Shown: positions 32,412 through 45,298, counted from the first letter of the stretch. The stretch is 64,000 nt of DNA from Favolaschia claudopus (GCA_037176885.1 JAWWNJ010000069.1:62001-126000); one strand, 5' to 3'. Translations and numbers: made by a program. Notes: generated by a model from the sequence alone, not told the origin.

Positions 32412-33998
32412 ATGCTCGACCTTCCCTTCGACGTGCAATGCCTCATCCTCACTTTTCTAGATCGGAAGGACCTGAAGGCACTCGTTCAAACCTCCCATGG
32501 CTTGCAAGATCTAGCCACCCCCGCATTCCTCGCGCAATACAACATCTCACCATCCGAAATCAACTCAGGCTCCATCCACCTCCCCGAACACGCCGCCTTC
32601 CTCATCCCAACCATCCACCGCCTCCACCCTATCCACAATCTCACCATCACTGCCATACCCAGCGCCCAGCCCGGCTTTGTCTCCATGTGGTGCCTCCCAG
32701 CCGTCCTATTCTCCACCTTCTATCCGAATTTCGCTGTGCAAGTCACGATTACGGGAGGCACGGTTCGCAACGAGCCGTACGTCCAATCCCTCGACTGGTT
32801 CCTCGAAACGATGTCTCGTGGCGGCCGAGACCCCCTTGTCATCGTCGACGTCGCTCGCGGCAAGATATACACCTCTATCTATCGCACCAGCCCGCCTCTG
32901 TCGCGCTGGTGTGTGGATTTCAGCCTCCGCGAAGCAATCGCGTATTATTTCGTGACGTTCTGGTCCGGGTTGTTCATGGCCATTCCACTACTTTTCCTCT
33001 CAATCGGCGTGCAGTTTATAAACGCCTATCGCGTGCTGGGGTATTTACTCTGCGGGTGCGAGTGGGGGAAAGTGTGGAGCCAGATTGAGCGCATTGCGGA
33101 GGATATAGAGGGGGTTTGTGGGGATTCGTTGAGTGTGAAGACGGTGCGATGCGGGGGAGATGAACGGCTCACTTTGGCTGTCTTCGGGGCCGTTCCAAGC
33201 GAGTTTCTGGAAATGTTTATCGCTCCGCTCCCGCTATCCTCCGCACATTATTCTGCTGCCCTTCGAGCGCTGGAACTCCCACGTCTCGCATCGCTCGTTA
33301 TAAAATGCGGGGCCGGCCTTAATCTTACCGCGCTCCTATCGTTTTTGAAGCGACACGACTCGCTGGAGTATCTAACACTCGAGTGGGATGCGCTCGACTC
33401 GACGTCTCTCATCCCACAACAATTCCCTTCGTCCGACTTCGTGCCAGAAATGACTACTTTGCTCTCCGGATGCTCAAAGCATTCAAACACCCTCACATCC
33501 CCTGCGATGTACATCCCATACCTCCTTGCCAGCCGGCTGGATATAACCGAACTCACGATAACCTCTGCGGCCCAAGACACGGAGAGTCTTTCCCGTGCGC
33601 TGGATTCCATCGCCTCGAGTAGCAGCGCCAATCCCCATCTGTTTCATCTCACCCTGGATTTCACCGCCCTCCCTCATCCCCGCTCATTTTCCTGGCTAAA
33701 TAAACCTTGCCTGCCGTGGCGTCGAGAGCGCCGCATCAACGAAATCCTTCCAATGCAATCCAACATACAGCATCTCACCATCCTCTTAGGATCTTCGCAT
33801 CCAAGATTCACCTCTATGGATGTTGAAAGCTTACCTGCCTGGCTTGCGCGGCGGTTTCCTCAAGTTCGGGCATTCATGTTTCGTGCCCCAAGGTCGGTTA
33901 TTTCTGAGGCGCAGCGGATGGAGTTGAAGCGGTTAATTGGCGCACAATTCGAGCTGGGGCGGTTGGGTGAATGGGAGGGTGTTTATTTTGGTGAATAA
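32412..33998 (+). CDS. F-box-like protein with internal hydrophobic segment
   Basis: A single uninterrupted 528-codon frame. The N-terminus MLDLPFDVQCLILTFLDRKD continues to LKALVQTSHGLQDLATPAF, an F-box. Leucine-rich stretches follow (LPRLASLVIKCG, HDSLEYLTLEWDA, NIQHLTILLGSS). A long hydrophobic run around residues 177-215 (FWSGLFMAIPLLFLSIGVQF) is unusual for an F-box protein and could be a membrane segment. The absence of introns sets it apart from its neighbours. A role as SCF substrate adaptor is inferred from the family; the target is unknown. Confidence 0.75.
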   Translation: MLDLPFDVQCLILTFLDRKDLKALVQTSHGLQDLATPAFLAQYNISPSEINSGSIHLPEHAAFLIPTIHRLHPIHNLTITAIPSAQPGFVSMWCLPAVLFSTFYPNFAVQVTITGGTVRNEPYVQSLDWFLETMSRGGRDPLVIVDVARGKIYTSIYRTSPPLSRWCVDFSLREAIAYYFVTFWSGLFMAIPLLFLSIGVQFINAYRVLGYLLCGCEWGKVWSQIERIAEDIEGVCGDSLSVKTVRCGGDERLTLAVFGAVPSEFLEMFIAPLPLSSAHYSAALRALELPRLASLVIKCGAGLNLTALLSFLKRHDSLEYLTLEWDALDSTSLIPQQFPSSDFVPEMTTLLSGCSKHSNTLTSPAMYIPYLLASRLDITELTITSAAQDTESLSRALDSIASSSSANPHLFHLTLDFTALPHPRSFSWLNKPCLPWRRERRINEILPMQSNIQHLTILLGSSHPRFTSMDVESLPAWLARRFPQVRAFMFRAPRSVISEAQRMELKRLIGAQFELGRLGEWEGVYFGE

Positions 33999-36900
33999 CC
34001 GGTCGTTTACGCATTCAACATTGTTGAAAACTCGGACATCTTCCCCAGCAACGTCTGGTTAACCGCCAGAGACACATGCGGACGACCTCGGAATGCATCT
34101 GCTGACTGAGCATCGTTGTTGAACGCCCCCCCAAAAAAAAGGAAACTCGATTTGATTTCCTAATTCTTCTAAGTACTTCACAGTAACAAACCGTTGTGTT
34201 TTCGACGAATCCACTCACATTTTCCATCCCTTCTCGAACGACCCCAAAATTGAAAAGCCACCATCAACAGCCCGCCCTAGTTACCCGACATCTTGTCCGC
34301 CCTCATCGTGGGAACCTCTTGTTGGTTCTTGTTTGCTGGCGGACTTCGTCTCCGCCCACCACCAACCGTCGGTTTTGATCGGTGTTTCTTATCCTTTTTG
34401 TCTTTTCCTCCCCCTCCATGGTCTCAGACACTCAGACCGCCGCACGCCCTCTCCCTCTTGATTGTCCCTCGCGGACTGGTGCCTGGTGTCAAGTTTTCGA
34501 AGTGCTTGCTAGACTTTCGACACCCGCGTTCTGGTCCCTGGAATCCTCAAGTCGGATCGATATGGAGGGGAGCTGCACCTGTGATATGCATGTAAGTCTT
34601 TGGGATCACCTATCTTGCCCACGCCTCGCTCACAGCTTCTTTCTACAAAACCGTCGACGATCAACTCATCATCTCTCTCTGCTGGGATATGGCAATCTCA
34701 TCGAAATTGAGAAGGAGGAGGGCAGGAAAGAAGGAGGTTTTGGAATCAGGTGTCGGTATGTTCGTTTCACATCTTTTCATGGCTTGCTGGACGGTCAAAA
34801 ACCGTTCTGGCAATGCAGACTTGGAGTCGGCAGTGACTCGCAATGGGAAATCCAGGTCAGACATCGGCTGTAATTTTTCAAAGGCCTCGGTGCTTTCCCC
34901 ATGAATTTTTGGAGTTCGATAACGAGGAGTGGGTGCGGCAACCTGAACTCGAACCAGGTATGTTATTTTGGTGCGTCTTCATCTCCCCTGTCCATCGCGA
35001 GACAGGTCGCCATATTCTCAGCAGCCGAGTTTTGCTGAAGATTTTTGAGGTGAGAATCTTGACACGCACCAATTGGACCTTGGTGAAACGTCGATTTTGA
35101 ATGTGACAACGAAGGTTCGTTTGTGGTCTTTCATCTTTCATTCTTGTTGTGCTGACACTACTTTCGCTGTGCGGTTTCAGAGCCGAACGTCATCAGGTAA
35201 AGCAATGCAAGGTACTCATGTCCGCCCTTCGAGATTTAGATCCACCCTGCAGAGTATTGTCCTCCCCTTCATGGCGTCTAGGGACTCAAGCCTGCGACTC
35301 TTGTAGACGCTACGGCATTATAGCGACGCAGTTACATCCAAATCATCCGAACCCTATGCGAAGTTCTGGGAAATTTGTCAAATGAACACCAACGATGCAC
35401 ACACAAAGGTCAGTGAACTACTGTGCGGTCAATGCGGATCTTTCTGTCGCTAAACCCTCACTCATAAGCCAGCTCCCTTTCTCCAATCTCCTGTTTTCTT
35501 TCCCTTTTTTTCTACCTGCCTACGTTCCGCATCTTGGCGAACCCTTTGGCCGCTTGGCCGCTCTCCGACGTCGTCATACTTACTCATCCATACGGGGCGG
35601 CGGCGTCCCGCTTACGCAACGCCCGAGCAAAAATTTATTGGCTTGGTGAGGCGCTCACCTCTACTCCCTCACCATGACTAATTCGCCCGTTTGCTTTCCA
35701 AGCCTCTGACTTGCTTCGAATTTGCCTGCTCCAAAGCGCGTCGGCGTTAACGCCTTTTGTTCGTTCCCTCTCACGGTGTTTCTGGAGAATAGGCAGGATA
35801 TTTGATCCGCTGAGTCATTCGGACTTTGCATCCAACCTTTGTATGAACAACTGATGTTCTCGTTTGACTTGTTGGGGCAGTTCCGGTGGTGTCCCGAATT
35901 CGAAAGGGGGAAGGACGACGACGATGTATCCTTCCGGAAGACTCCGGGAGGAGGGATGAAGAGTGTGCGCCGACGACGAATGCATCCACCCCGAACTGGC
36001 GACGAGGGTATTTGCGCCGCTATGAACTCGATTGACTTCCGCGATTCCACGGTGCGAATCCCAAGTTTTAAGGCTAGGTCTGGTGAATCACTATGCAGGC
36101 GGAACGTAGACGGGAATTCGAGGAAGACGTGGTGGGAATGGATAGGAATTGTTTCTATTTCGCGTTCCTATCCTTTCCGCGCTGACGCATATGCATGTAT
36201 GTGAGTCCTGATTCAGTGAATTCCCTCTCTTGTTCTTGGTGTTCCGTTTTTTATGCCGCGGCGTCAAGTTTGAAGCTAACTATTTTCGTTTCTCTTAGAT
36301 TCCAGAGCGATGGAACCAAATGCTTTCAATACGAGTAAATCAAAGCTGGCTAGTGGTGAGTGTGAATTCGACTGCCCCACCGAATCGCTACCACACATGG
36401 GACGCGCTGTGCCGTTTTGGTATGTTTGAACCGCAGATTATTATAGCTGGCTGCGACCCTGACTGTGTTCTCACGCTTTCAACGAAGATCCTCAGATCGA
36501 GATGTGCGTCTCCAAGCAATCCTTTCGCATGGCAGGTTTCATAGGTTTTGGTGAGCCTCAGGTTCACTCGGATAGACCGCCCTTCGCGCAGACCTTCATG
36601 ATGCTGCTTTGTCGAGCTACTGTCGAGATGGTGCGGTGATGCGGGTAGCATCCGATAATTCTCGGGCCCGGCGAATTTTGATGTCAACTCTCCGAAGCTG
36701 GGTGGGTCAGGGGTGGGTCAATTCAGCCTCTGAATCCACACAACGAGCTCAGAGCTTCTTCTCGTTTCACAATGATTGTTTACTGTTGACAACGACCCCT
36801 CGTGAAACTGTAACTGTACCATTCCTCTGGAAAACCCTCACAGTTGTTTCCGTTCTACCGTACAATCATATTCCGTTCACCCGACATTCCGATTGTGACT

Positions 36901-37249
36901 CAGCCCGATTTGCTGACTCCTCGGGCCACTCGCGTTCAGTCAGCATCCCCGTGCTTCCGCCCGCCTACGCTTGTCTGCTTACCTGACTCCGGCCCTCTTT
37001 TATCTGTGAGGCTATACCCTGCTATACCCCGATATTGACGGCTGCGCACCAGATCCTCATCTCCGCTTCCCATTGGCCGACCTCGCGAGTCGGCGGCCAG
37101 ACGGAGGGTGACGCGCGTGACCGTGACATGATGAGTCGTTTTGTCTTACCCTGTGAGATGCCGTGGCCACGCTCCTTCGATCACCCAGGTCAAGACGCCG
37201 AAACTCGCTGGATTGCACTAATGAGTAAGGATGGCCCGTGATTGACGAC
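33999..37249. other. Weakly coding region, no recognised gene
   Basis: Several stretches on the plus strand look like exons with plausible splice sites. One starts at the ATG at 34420 (MVSDTQTAARPLPLD...TCDMH, then GTAAGT). Another is around 34640-34750 (FYKTVDDQLIISLCWDMA). A third is around 34903-34955 (EFLEFDNEEWVRQPELEP, then GTATGT), and a fourth 35840-36180. They do not assemble into one frame that I can verify and match no family. It may be a fast-evolving spliced gene or a remnant. Confidence 0.3.
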
Positions 37250-37275
37250 AAAGACCCTTAGGGTCTTTCTATAAG
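37250..37275 (+). promoter_or_regulatory. Palindrome plus TATA box before the zinc-cluster gene
   Basis: AAAGACCCT and AGGGTCTTT form a perfect inverted repeat around a single T (37250-37268). TATAAG follows immediately, about 75 bp before the ATG. The site could be an operator; that is inference from position and symmetry. Confidence 0.4.
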
Positions 37276-37345
37276 TATCGCGCGCTTGCCCACGATTCCA
37301 CTTCTGCTTCTTTCCTCACTTCCCATTCCACGTTTCTGACGCGCC

Positions 37346-39697
37346 ATGACTCGAAGTTTTTTCTCCACCAGCCCAACCTCCCCCTCGCCTCGAAGTAATC
37401 TGCCTCGCGGGAAGGCATGTATGTCGTGTCGACGTCGCAAAATAGTTGAGTCACCCCCTCCGGGGAATATTCCCCCTTTCTCGTGAACCTTAATTAACCA
37501 AATCCTTTTGCAGAAATGCGACGGACGAAAGCCTGTGTGCAGCCAATGCCTTCGTTCACCAGGAACCGCGGACGACTGTGAATACCCGCTCGAAGGGCGG
37601 AGTCGGACGCAGCAGCTAGAAGAGACGATTAAGAAGCTTCAGACCCGTATTGGCGAGCTTGAGGCGTCGGCGAATGACCAGTCGAGCATTCTTCTGCATG
37701 AGCCATACGACGGCACGGATTCAGCATCGTCGTTCGTGGGGTTGGATATCCCTCCGTATACGGAGTCTTGGTCGTCCCAGCCCGTCATTGATATTCATGT
37801 CTCTCCCTCTCGTGCGTGTACTGTGCCATGCCATTCTCTCTCGTGAATCTGACGACAATTTAGCTACAAGCCGTGTTAACACGCCCACTTCTGCTTCCAG
37901 CTCATCGACTCTCGTTCTCGAAGAACCACCGCCAGATATGATGGAACGCTTGTGAGTTCTTCAGCGCATTGCGTATGTTTTTGTCTATATCATATCTACC
38001 AGGGTCGACACATTCCTCAATAATTTCACCCACGTCGGCTTCTTCCTCGACCCTTCCTCATTCCGACAATCCGCCCTCCTCCCGTTCCAATTTGGCCATT
38101 ACGATCGACCCTCCCCAGCGCTTCTCAGCGTCGTATATATGTGGGGCTCTCGATTATCCCATGCTCCTCGACATACCGTCTACAACGAGGACGCGTTCCT
38201 CGTCTGCACCCTCCAGAATATCCACCAAGATCTCGGAGGCAACCACCCTCACCGCGTTATCCACGCCATCCAAGCCGAGGTTCTCCTCTCTCTCTACTAC
38301 CTCACCCTCGGCCGCCCTGTCGAAGGCATCTACCATTCCAGCGCCGCCGTCTCACTCGCCATATCCGCCAACCTTCATCTCATCAAATCACCCCACCACC
38401 TCGTTGTAGGCCAGCCCTGTTTCGGCGTCCTCGAATCGAATTTCTCTCCCCCAGCGCACGCACGTGAAGAATGTGAACGCATCAACGCATTCTGGACTGC
38501 TGTGATTGTGACTAACTACTGGGTTGCGGCGCACGGGTCGCCTTCTGCGTTGCCGTATCGAGATACACCGATCGACACACCGTGGCCGCACGACGTCGAG
38601 GATTATGTCTCCATCGCTGGCGGAATGTCGCCTCCAACATCGTATTTAACACAGTCACCCGAGTATTCTCAACATATCTTCGATAACGGCGGCGGCACGA
38701 TAGCAAAGTTTCTCTCGGGTCTCAACGTAGACGGCTACTCCTCGCTCGCTATGCTCGCGAAGGCGTCAATATTGTTGGAGAGAGCTATCACTTTCTCAAC
38801 GAGATATCCGTCAGGTACGTATTACGATCACCTCGCTCATTTTTCGCCCTTTTTTATCGACTTTCTCGCCTCTGTTTCCGACGGACGCGTGTTGAATTTA
38901 ATTTTCATGACTCGATTTCCGTTCAAACTTCCGGCGCTGTTTCCCATCCGTTTCACGTAGTCTATCATTCAGTTCGTTGGCTAATTTTATATTTCGCAGA
39001 TCACGGAAGCTCCCCCGCTTTCGACTCGCTCGACGTCCTCCTGGAACAATTTTTACTCAACCTCCCTTTGGGACTGGAGCTGAACGGAACAGATTCCACT
39101 CGACGCAATCTCATGGTGATCCAAACTCTCGCACAGGTTGCGATCATCCGACTGCACGCAAGTCGAATTCACACGTCCAATGTCTCCCGCAGCAAGTATC
39201 TCTCCGCAGCCAGGGCTGTGGTGCATCTCATTAACAGCTCTGACTTCTCGAATTGGAATTCTCCGCATGTGGATCCGATTCTCGGCGTTAGTTCTTCTTC
39301 TTCTTGGCTGCATCGCAACCTCCATTCATTCTTGTGCTGATATCGTGTTTACAGATCCTATGGACCACCGTTGGAGAGGTATTCATAGGGGAACTGTCGA
39401 ATATTCAACAGCAACAGAGCTTCGGTGTTGATTATGGTGTTGAAGCGCGGTTGGCGCAGCAGCATCATGAGCTCACGTCGTGTTTGGAGACGATCTTATC
39501 TACGATGCGAACCTTCGCAACTTCGAGCCCTCTCATTGGTATGCTGTCGTTCTTCCAGAAGTATTGAGCGGCTGTGCTGATGACCGGTTCGTTGTTACGC
39601 AGATTACTTCTCCTCGCGCGTCGACGGAGCACATAGAGCCATTCTCAACATAAACTCTGGAAGCCCTGCACACTCCGTAGGGCAGGCTGCGTACTAA
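37346..39697 (+). CDS. Zn(II)2Cys6 transcription factor
   Basis: Seven exons, 37346-37444, 37514-37811, 37864-37951, 38003-38814, 39000-39286, 39355-39538 and 39603-39697, give about 620 aa. The zinc cluster reads CMSCRRRKIKCDGRKPVCSQC followed by a sixth Cys eight residues on, and is split by intron 1. A short coiled coil follows (TQQLEETIKKLQTRIGELEA). A fungal-specific regulatory domain comes next (VDTFLNNFTHVGFFLDPSSF, ALLSVVYMWGSRLS, GIYHSSAAVSLAISANLHLI, ECERINAFWTAVIVTNYW). Such proteins are nuclear regulators of metabolic genes; the target is unknown. The 185-nt fourth intron is long for this region. Confidence 0.88.
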
Positions 39698-41652
39698 TTG
39701 CGTCCAACCTTTCGGAATCAACTCACACACCATTCGACATTGGGTCTCCTTTTCGTCTTTCCTCTCTTCGCTTTCGACCTTTGTGTTTTATAGTCACTTA
39801 CTGTATTTTTCCTGTGCTTTATACGAGCCATCCATTGGATAGTTAGACAGACCACTGTTAGGACCAAAATGTAATTACGATAATGTACTGTACCACGAGT
39901 AAATGACTGTACGATCCAAAATAAATTGTTCAACCAACCAATCAACGACCAATCCTTCAATTGTGCAACAACGGACTTGAAGTCTGAGCTTCAAAATATC
40001 AAGGCGGCACTACGGCCACTCAGTTCTATACCGACGCCTTTCCCGTCGGGATGTTATACTCTGTGCGTCTCTACTCAGGTCGCCGCCGCCCTCGTAAATA
40101 GTAAAGATTGGCAGAGGGGAAACAATATATGCCTACCACCAGCACCTGCGTCATTGCGGCCTATCATGGGGAAGCTCGGGCGCGCTGAGTAAAACCGCGT
40201 CGATCTTGGGCCCGGACCAGGTACACGGTATAGGTATGTCGATGAGTCTGTTTCTGTTCATCTTTGATTTTTTTTTTGCTCATCACGCAGATACCATTTG
40301 CAATGTTGTCTGGTTCGCTGGGGGCTCAACAGGAAATGGAAGAGGACCTGAGTCACCAATCGGTATCTACGAATAGACTGACATGAGATGCCGGAAATTA
40401 TCAAGTTTCCAACTCTAAATAATTGAATAGATCGAGTCAGATTGTCATTCCCGGCCCTCACCTTCGATTATCAAAATACCGGATGGCCTCCATTATATGA
40501 ACATTGGCGGGCGGTCCCGTATGCTGACGCGCGGAGAACTTCATGCACGGCGGATAAACTCCGTTCACCCAAGTAATGGCCACGTCTTGTTCAACCAATG
40601 CTATCACGGACACCTTGTTTCTTACAGTTTCTTACTCACCGATCGACGTTCTCGCAGCATCTGGAATGTATGGCGGCATGTATCTGGATTTCAAGTACGA
40701 CTAAACCTAGTATCAAATAAAGTGACACAATCAATTATTTTAGACGGTGCAGATGTATGTGCTCAACTCCCCGCCCGGCTTTCAATTCAGTTGGTTTTGA
40801 CGGGATTCGGGGAAGCGATTCGATGCCTGCAGCGGCGGCGTTATGGCTTTAATGCTCCGCGTACGTACTGCGAATATGAACAATCGGCGGAGTAGGTGCG
40901 AGCCCGACGGACGCGTCTGATTCGAAGGAACGAAGTTGAACGAGTGAGAAGAAAAACAACGGAGGAAGTCAAATTGCTACGCAACCAGCGAAACCTGGAA
41001 TTCTTCTGAACAAACATGGAGATATGGCCTGTGGCTTGCACGACCCTGCACGACTCCTGTGTTGTGTCGGTGGTTCGAGGTAGATCGTCCATGCCGTCAA
41101 CAGTTCCGCACGTACGTACAGACAGATGCAACCCCGCCAGACCAATGCAACAAACGCGGAAGAGACGATCACTTAACCGGCCTTCAATTATACAATTTGA
41201 TTCATGCTCTCCTAATTCTGTAGAAGAGGTATGGCGGATCCGAGTTGGAAATTCTTTGCCAGAAAAGTTCTCGAGTGAAACTCGTGTTCAGAATTCAAAT
41301 CCGGTTGAGGCTAATGACCTCGGAGAAGCCCACCTGACGAAAATGCATTCCTACTCCATAACTGTGTTCAAAAAAGTGAACACTCAGCAGGTCCGCAGCA
41401 ACCGATCTGCTACAGCAACCGTTCAATAACGTAACATAGAAGATCACCGTCTCTTAGCTTGGTTTTAGGTTGGCACTCTTGTCAGATAAGTACAGCCTTC
41501 GGACTTGAAGATCTCCGCAGCGCACTGAGTTTAATTGGGGTACCCCACTTCCGACGCTTCGTGGGTGCTTTGGGCAATTTTTTATCCTTTGCGTAATCAG
41601 GGACACGTTCCGGCTTAAATGGCTTCCGTTAGAGGGCTGTGAGAGGCCAAAT
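39698..41652. other. Intergenic, no gene recognised
   Basis: A 132-codon plus-strand frame at 40497-40895 lacks family resemblance and coding neighbours, so it is not called. Confidence 0.35.
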
Positions 41653-42293
41653 AGGACCCCCGACAACCACCTATGATGCCTGCCCGCGAAATTTTCAATT
41701 CGGATAAAACATGCCCAAAATTCGCGCGCACCCTGCCCGAATTCGGATGAGAAATCAACTTTTTGGCGGCCAAGCCTGGTCAAAAATTCGGATAAAGCAT
41801 GGGTGGTTGCCGACAGGCCTGGCCGAGGTTCGGATAACCTGGGCTGCCGACGGCTTGGATGAGGATCTGCGGCTGGCCATTGACGAAATTCAGGTCAGTT
41901 GTCAACCATATCATGGTAAATCAGTGAAATCTCATAATATCGACCTTTTCAGGCAGTTTCGGGAATATACATATGTGAGACGCAAGTTGGCAACGCTTCG
42001 GCAGGGCCAATGCCTGGCTGGCGGAGCTGATACGAGGTAAAGGAAGCATTTTCGCCGTCACCGAGAACCGAAGGAGCATCTGCAAGGCCGTCCCAGCCGT
42101 AGGAGCAAAATTTCGATTTTTTCTTGATTTTAGGTGATTTTCTGAGGCCTGGTCAACGGTTCGGATAAAACGTCGACCTCCTGGGAGGCCTGGTGCCAAT
42201 TCGGATAAGAAATGCCCTATTTGGGGTCCGGATAAGATGTCCCAAATTCCGGATTTTCCGGGGCAGGCATCATAGGTGGTTGTCGGGGGTCCT
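41653..42293. mobile_element. 641-bp hAT-like MITE with subterminal repeats
   Basis: TIRs of about 35 bp begin AGGACCCCCGACAACCACC and reach GATGCCTGCCC. An 8-bp duplication GGCCAAAT flanks both sides (41645-41652, 42294-42301), typical of hAT elements. Near both ends the word TTCGGATAA recurs (41699, 41742 variant, 41787, 41829, 42160, 42200, 42227 variant), always in the same orientation, as expected of subterminal transposase-binding repeats. There is no transposase. Confidence 0.75.
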
Positions 42294-42301
42294 GGCCAAA
42301 T

Positions 42302-43944
42302 CAGGTCAACTCGCGAGGTAACAGAATTGAACTCAGATCCTCGCTGTGGCTCTTGCAATCTGATTACCTGCCGTTGTACAGAGGAATTTGTAATACGTAT
42401 GACGCGAAATCGGATGATAATCCGTGTTCGATTCATTGGTTGAATTTATTGGAATGTTTAGGAACAAAAGCTAGTTGAGTCTCGAGTGGTCGAAACGACC
42501 ATGCAAGATAAGCTTCTTGCAGAGTACTATTGCTTCGTCCGTGCATCTCATGAATTTTTGTTGGCCATTTTCCTCCACTGGCACCGCACTGAAGTACTTA
42601 GTAAATTTTGGAGTAGGTAGTCTCATTTCCAAATCCGTTCAAATCCGACCGACTTATTCTGCCGACGTTTCAAGTGGGACCATTATGATTCATGGGAAAA
42701 CTGCCCAAGCATAATTATCTCGCGGTAATCAGTGTCAGGACTATACAACTTAAGCGGCACAAGTCGGCCATCAAACAGATGGGCAGCAGGTCAGATGTTC
42801 GTGTGAATTGTCGGTCGCTCTTGGCAATGACATCGACCCATTCGACTCTCGACGTCGTCAACAACCCCCGGAACCTCGACTCATAACTGGCTTTCCTCAA
42901 GCTTGACGCTTCGGTTGCTCTATGGGTCCGCCACACCAAACGCATGAAACTTTGGATGATTGCTCATCGCACTAGTAGGTGGAGCTGGGTGGTCCGGCGG
43001 GATGCAATCTGCGGTGGACTCTGCTCTACGATGGTTTTTGCTAGTCGATCCCCCTCATCCAGAGGGTTTGTCTCGCTCAAATGCTTTGTACAGGACTAGC
43101 CATGACTTGCGTCTCTTCTCAGCACAAGAATTCGTCGCATTCCAAGCAACTTGATTCAAGCTTCCTTCCTGATCGAGGATGCTCGAAATCTCTGCCGTCT
43201 CTAGCGGAACTCAACTAAGATAGTTGAGCATCCTCACCATCCTCTCTATCAGCCATTTTCTGAAACCGGTGCGAGGGATGTACCTGCCGAATCATCAGCA
43301 CCGAATTCAGCAAAATCTATCACATTCTAGGCTCCTTCGCGAAAGTCGACAGACTAGCTCCTGACACTTTTGGCTACTGTTGTCACTGTGGGACATTCAA
43401 CGAAAGTCCTCTTGGCTGTGATCAGAGGCACACAGTCCGTCCGCACCGTGTCTTCGTCAAGAGCGTAACGATCGGTAAGATGATCAACAACCCGAACGAC
43501 ATTGCGTCAATAAAGTAATAATGCAACTTCACAACGAACGTATTTGACGCTCGATGCCCGTCACATCTCCCCCAAAACAATCATAGCGCCTGTATGAACA
43601 GTCTACAGCGAACAGACAGTGGCGAGTGATCTCTTCATCCGAATTGGTTTAAGAGTGAGTTCGTCTATATCTATGTATGGTGACTGACCTCTTGATTACA
43701 GGTGCGCGACGTACCTCATTTCTCTTTTCATCTCGCGATAGCAGATGCAATGATCCCTGAATCGGGTGTTGCCCGCGGCATCAGGTGCTGTTGATACTGT
43801 TTAGGTTCTTCCGCTCCCATGGGTGTCAGCCAATCTATTCTTCGCGCCTGATAAGTTCCGAATCCCTCTTAATCGTCACCGTCTCCGTCCTTGTCGTTCC
43901 TAATCCTCCCCGCGACTCACAGGGCGCCTCTTGAAACGAGGAGG
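42302..43944. other. Intergenic, no gene recognised
   Basis: Only short frames are present. A small inverted pair GAGGATGCTC / GAGCATCCTC occurs near 43170-43230. Confidence 0.35.
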
Positions 43945-45160
43945 ATGGCCATGAATCCATCGACGTTCCTGCGACTCCCTCTTCTCCCCCTCTTATTCCT
44001 TTGTCTCATCGGCGTGGAAGCAGCCAGCAGGGCAGTGATATCGCCCAGGGTCATGATAATCAGCATGGTCCGTGTATCCTTCCCTTAATCTGACCTTCCT
44101 ACTTCGCTGTTGACCATCCGCGAAAGAACAGTTCACCTCCGAAGCCGAAGCATGGTACAGCATCCCAGAATTCAACCTCCTCGCACGAAATATCAGCATC
44201 CCCGGGCTCCCGCGCCAATTTCCGCACGTCCACTGCACCCATGACGGCACCATCTGCCAAGTCACCATCGGCGAAGGCGAAATCAACGCAGCAGTGTCCC
44301 TCTCGACGCTCGTCTACTCCCCGCTCACGAACCTCACCTCCACGTACTTCCTCATCGCCGGCATCGCGGGCGTCAACCCAAAAATCGCTACCCTCGGCAG
44401 CGTGACGTTCGCCCGGTTCGCGGTGCAGGTGGCAATGCAATACGAAGTGGATGCGAGGGAGATTCCGGCGGGTTTCTCGTCGGGGTATTTTCCACAGGGG
44501 TCAAAAGCGCCTGGTCAGTTTCCAGGGACTTTATACGGGACGGAGGTTTACGAAGTGAATGACGCGTTGAGGAGGCTCGCTTTTGATGCAGCGAGGAAGG
44601 GAAAGTTAAATGATACGGCCGCTGCGATGCAATTGCGCGCGCGGTATGCGAAGTCCCCGGAATTCGCCGCGGCGAACAAGGTATCGGGTCCTTCCGTCGT
44701 GCTCTGCGATACCGCAACTTCAGATACCTTCTGGGACGGGAAGTTGCTGGGAGAGGCGTTCGAGAATACCACCAGAGTGTTTACCAACGGCTCCGCGGTT
44801 TATTGCACCACTCAGCAGGAGGACAACGCCACACTCGAAGCCTTGATGCGCGGCGCAATGGTCCAGTTGGTGGACTTTTCGCGAATCATCGTCATGCGCT
44901 CTGCGTCGGATTTCGATCGACAACCTATTGGAGAGACGACGGTGCAGCAGTTATTGGGGCCGACACCGGGGTTTGGGCCGGCGATCGCGAATTTACATCT
45001 TGCGGGGGTGGAGGTTGTGCGGATGATTCTGCAAGGGTGGGATACGACGTTCAGACACGGTGTCAAGCCGAGTAATTACGTTGGCGATATCTTGGGGTCT
45101 TTGGGCGGGGATCCAGATTTCGGGCCTGGTAGTATTTTCGGTGGTAAGCCCCCCAGCTGA
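43945..45160 (+). CDS. Purine nucleoside permease (NUP) family protein, secreted
   Basis: Exon 1 (43945-44067) encodes a signal peptide (LPLLPLLFLCLIGVEAAS) and the strand PRVMIISM. A 64-nt intron leads in phase to exon 2 (44132-45160), giving 383 aa. Family marks include VTIGEGEINAAVSLSTL, YFLIAGIAGVNP, LGSVTFARFAVQ, VALCD-like VVLCDTATSDTFWDG and DFSRIIVMRSASDFDR. Despite the name, these fungal proteins resemble nucleoside phosphorylases in fold. With this leader the product is probably secreted or periplasm-like, acting in nucleoside salvage. The ATG at 43951 is an alternative start. Confidence 0.87.
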
Positions 45161-45298
45161 ATTTACGGTTCGCGAGGCAGATGTTGGTGATGTAGATGGA
45201 TTTCTGTCATAGAGATAATGTCGCTTCGGAAACTAAAATCATCGGGATTGAGTTAGTTTCTGACTCAGTGAACAATGAACGGGATCCACACACCCTCT

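Noticed and set aside
32336..33088. 250-codon plus-strand frame overlapping the F-box gene
   Set aside because: An out-of-frame shadow rich in His/Pro/Arg; the 528-codon frame has family motifs.
40497..40895. 132-codon plus-strand frame as a gene
   Set aside because: Composition resembles random sequence, there is no family resemblance, and no promoter or splice context is evident.
42302..42400. tRNA-like stretch on the minus strand (GAGTTCAATTC resembling a B box)
   Set aside because: The T-arm does not pair and no acceptor stem or anticodon arm could be drawn.
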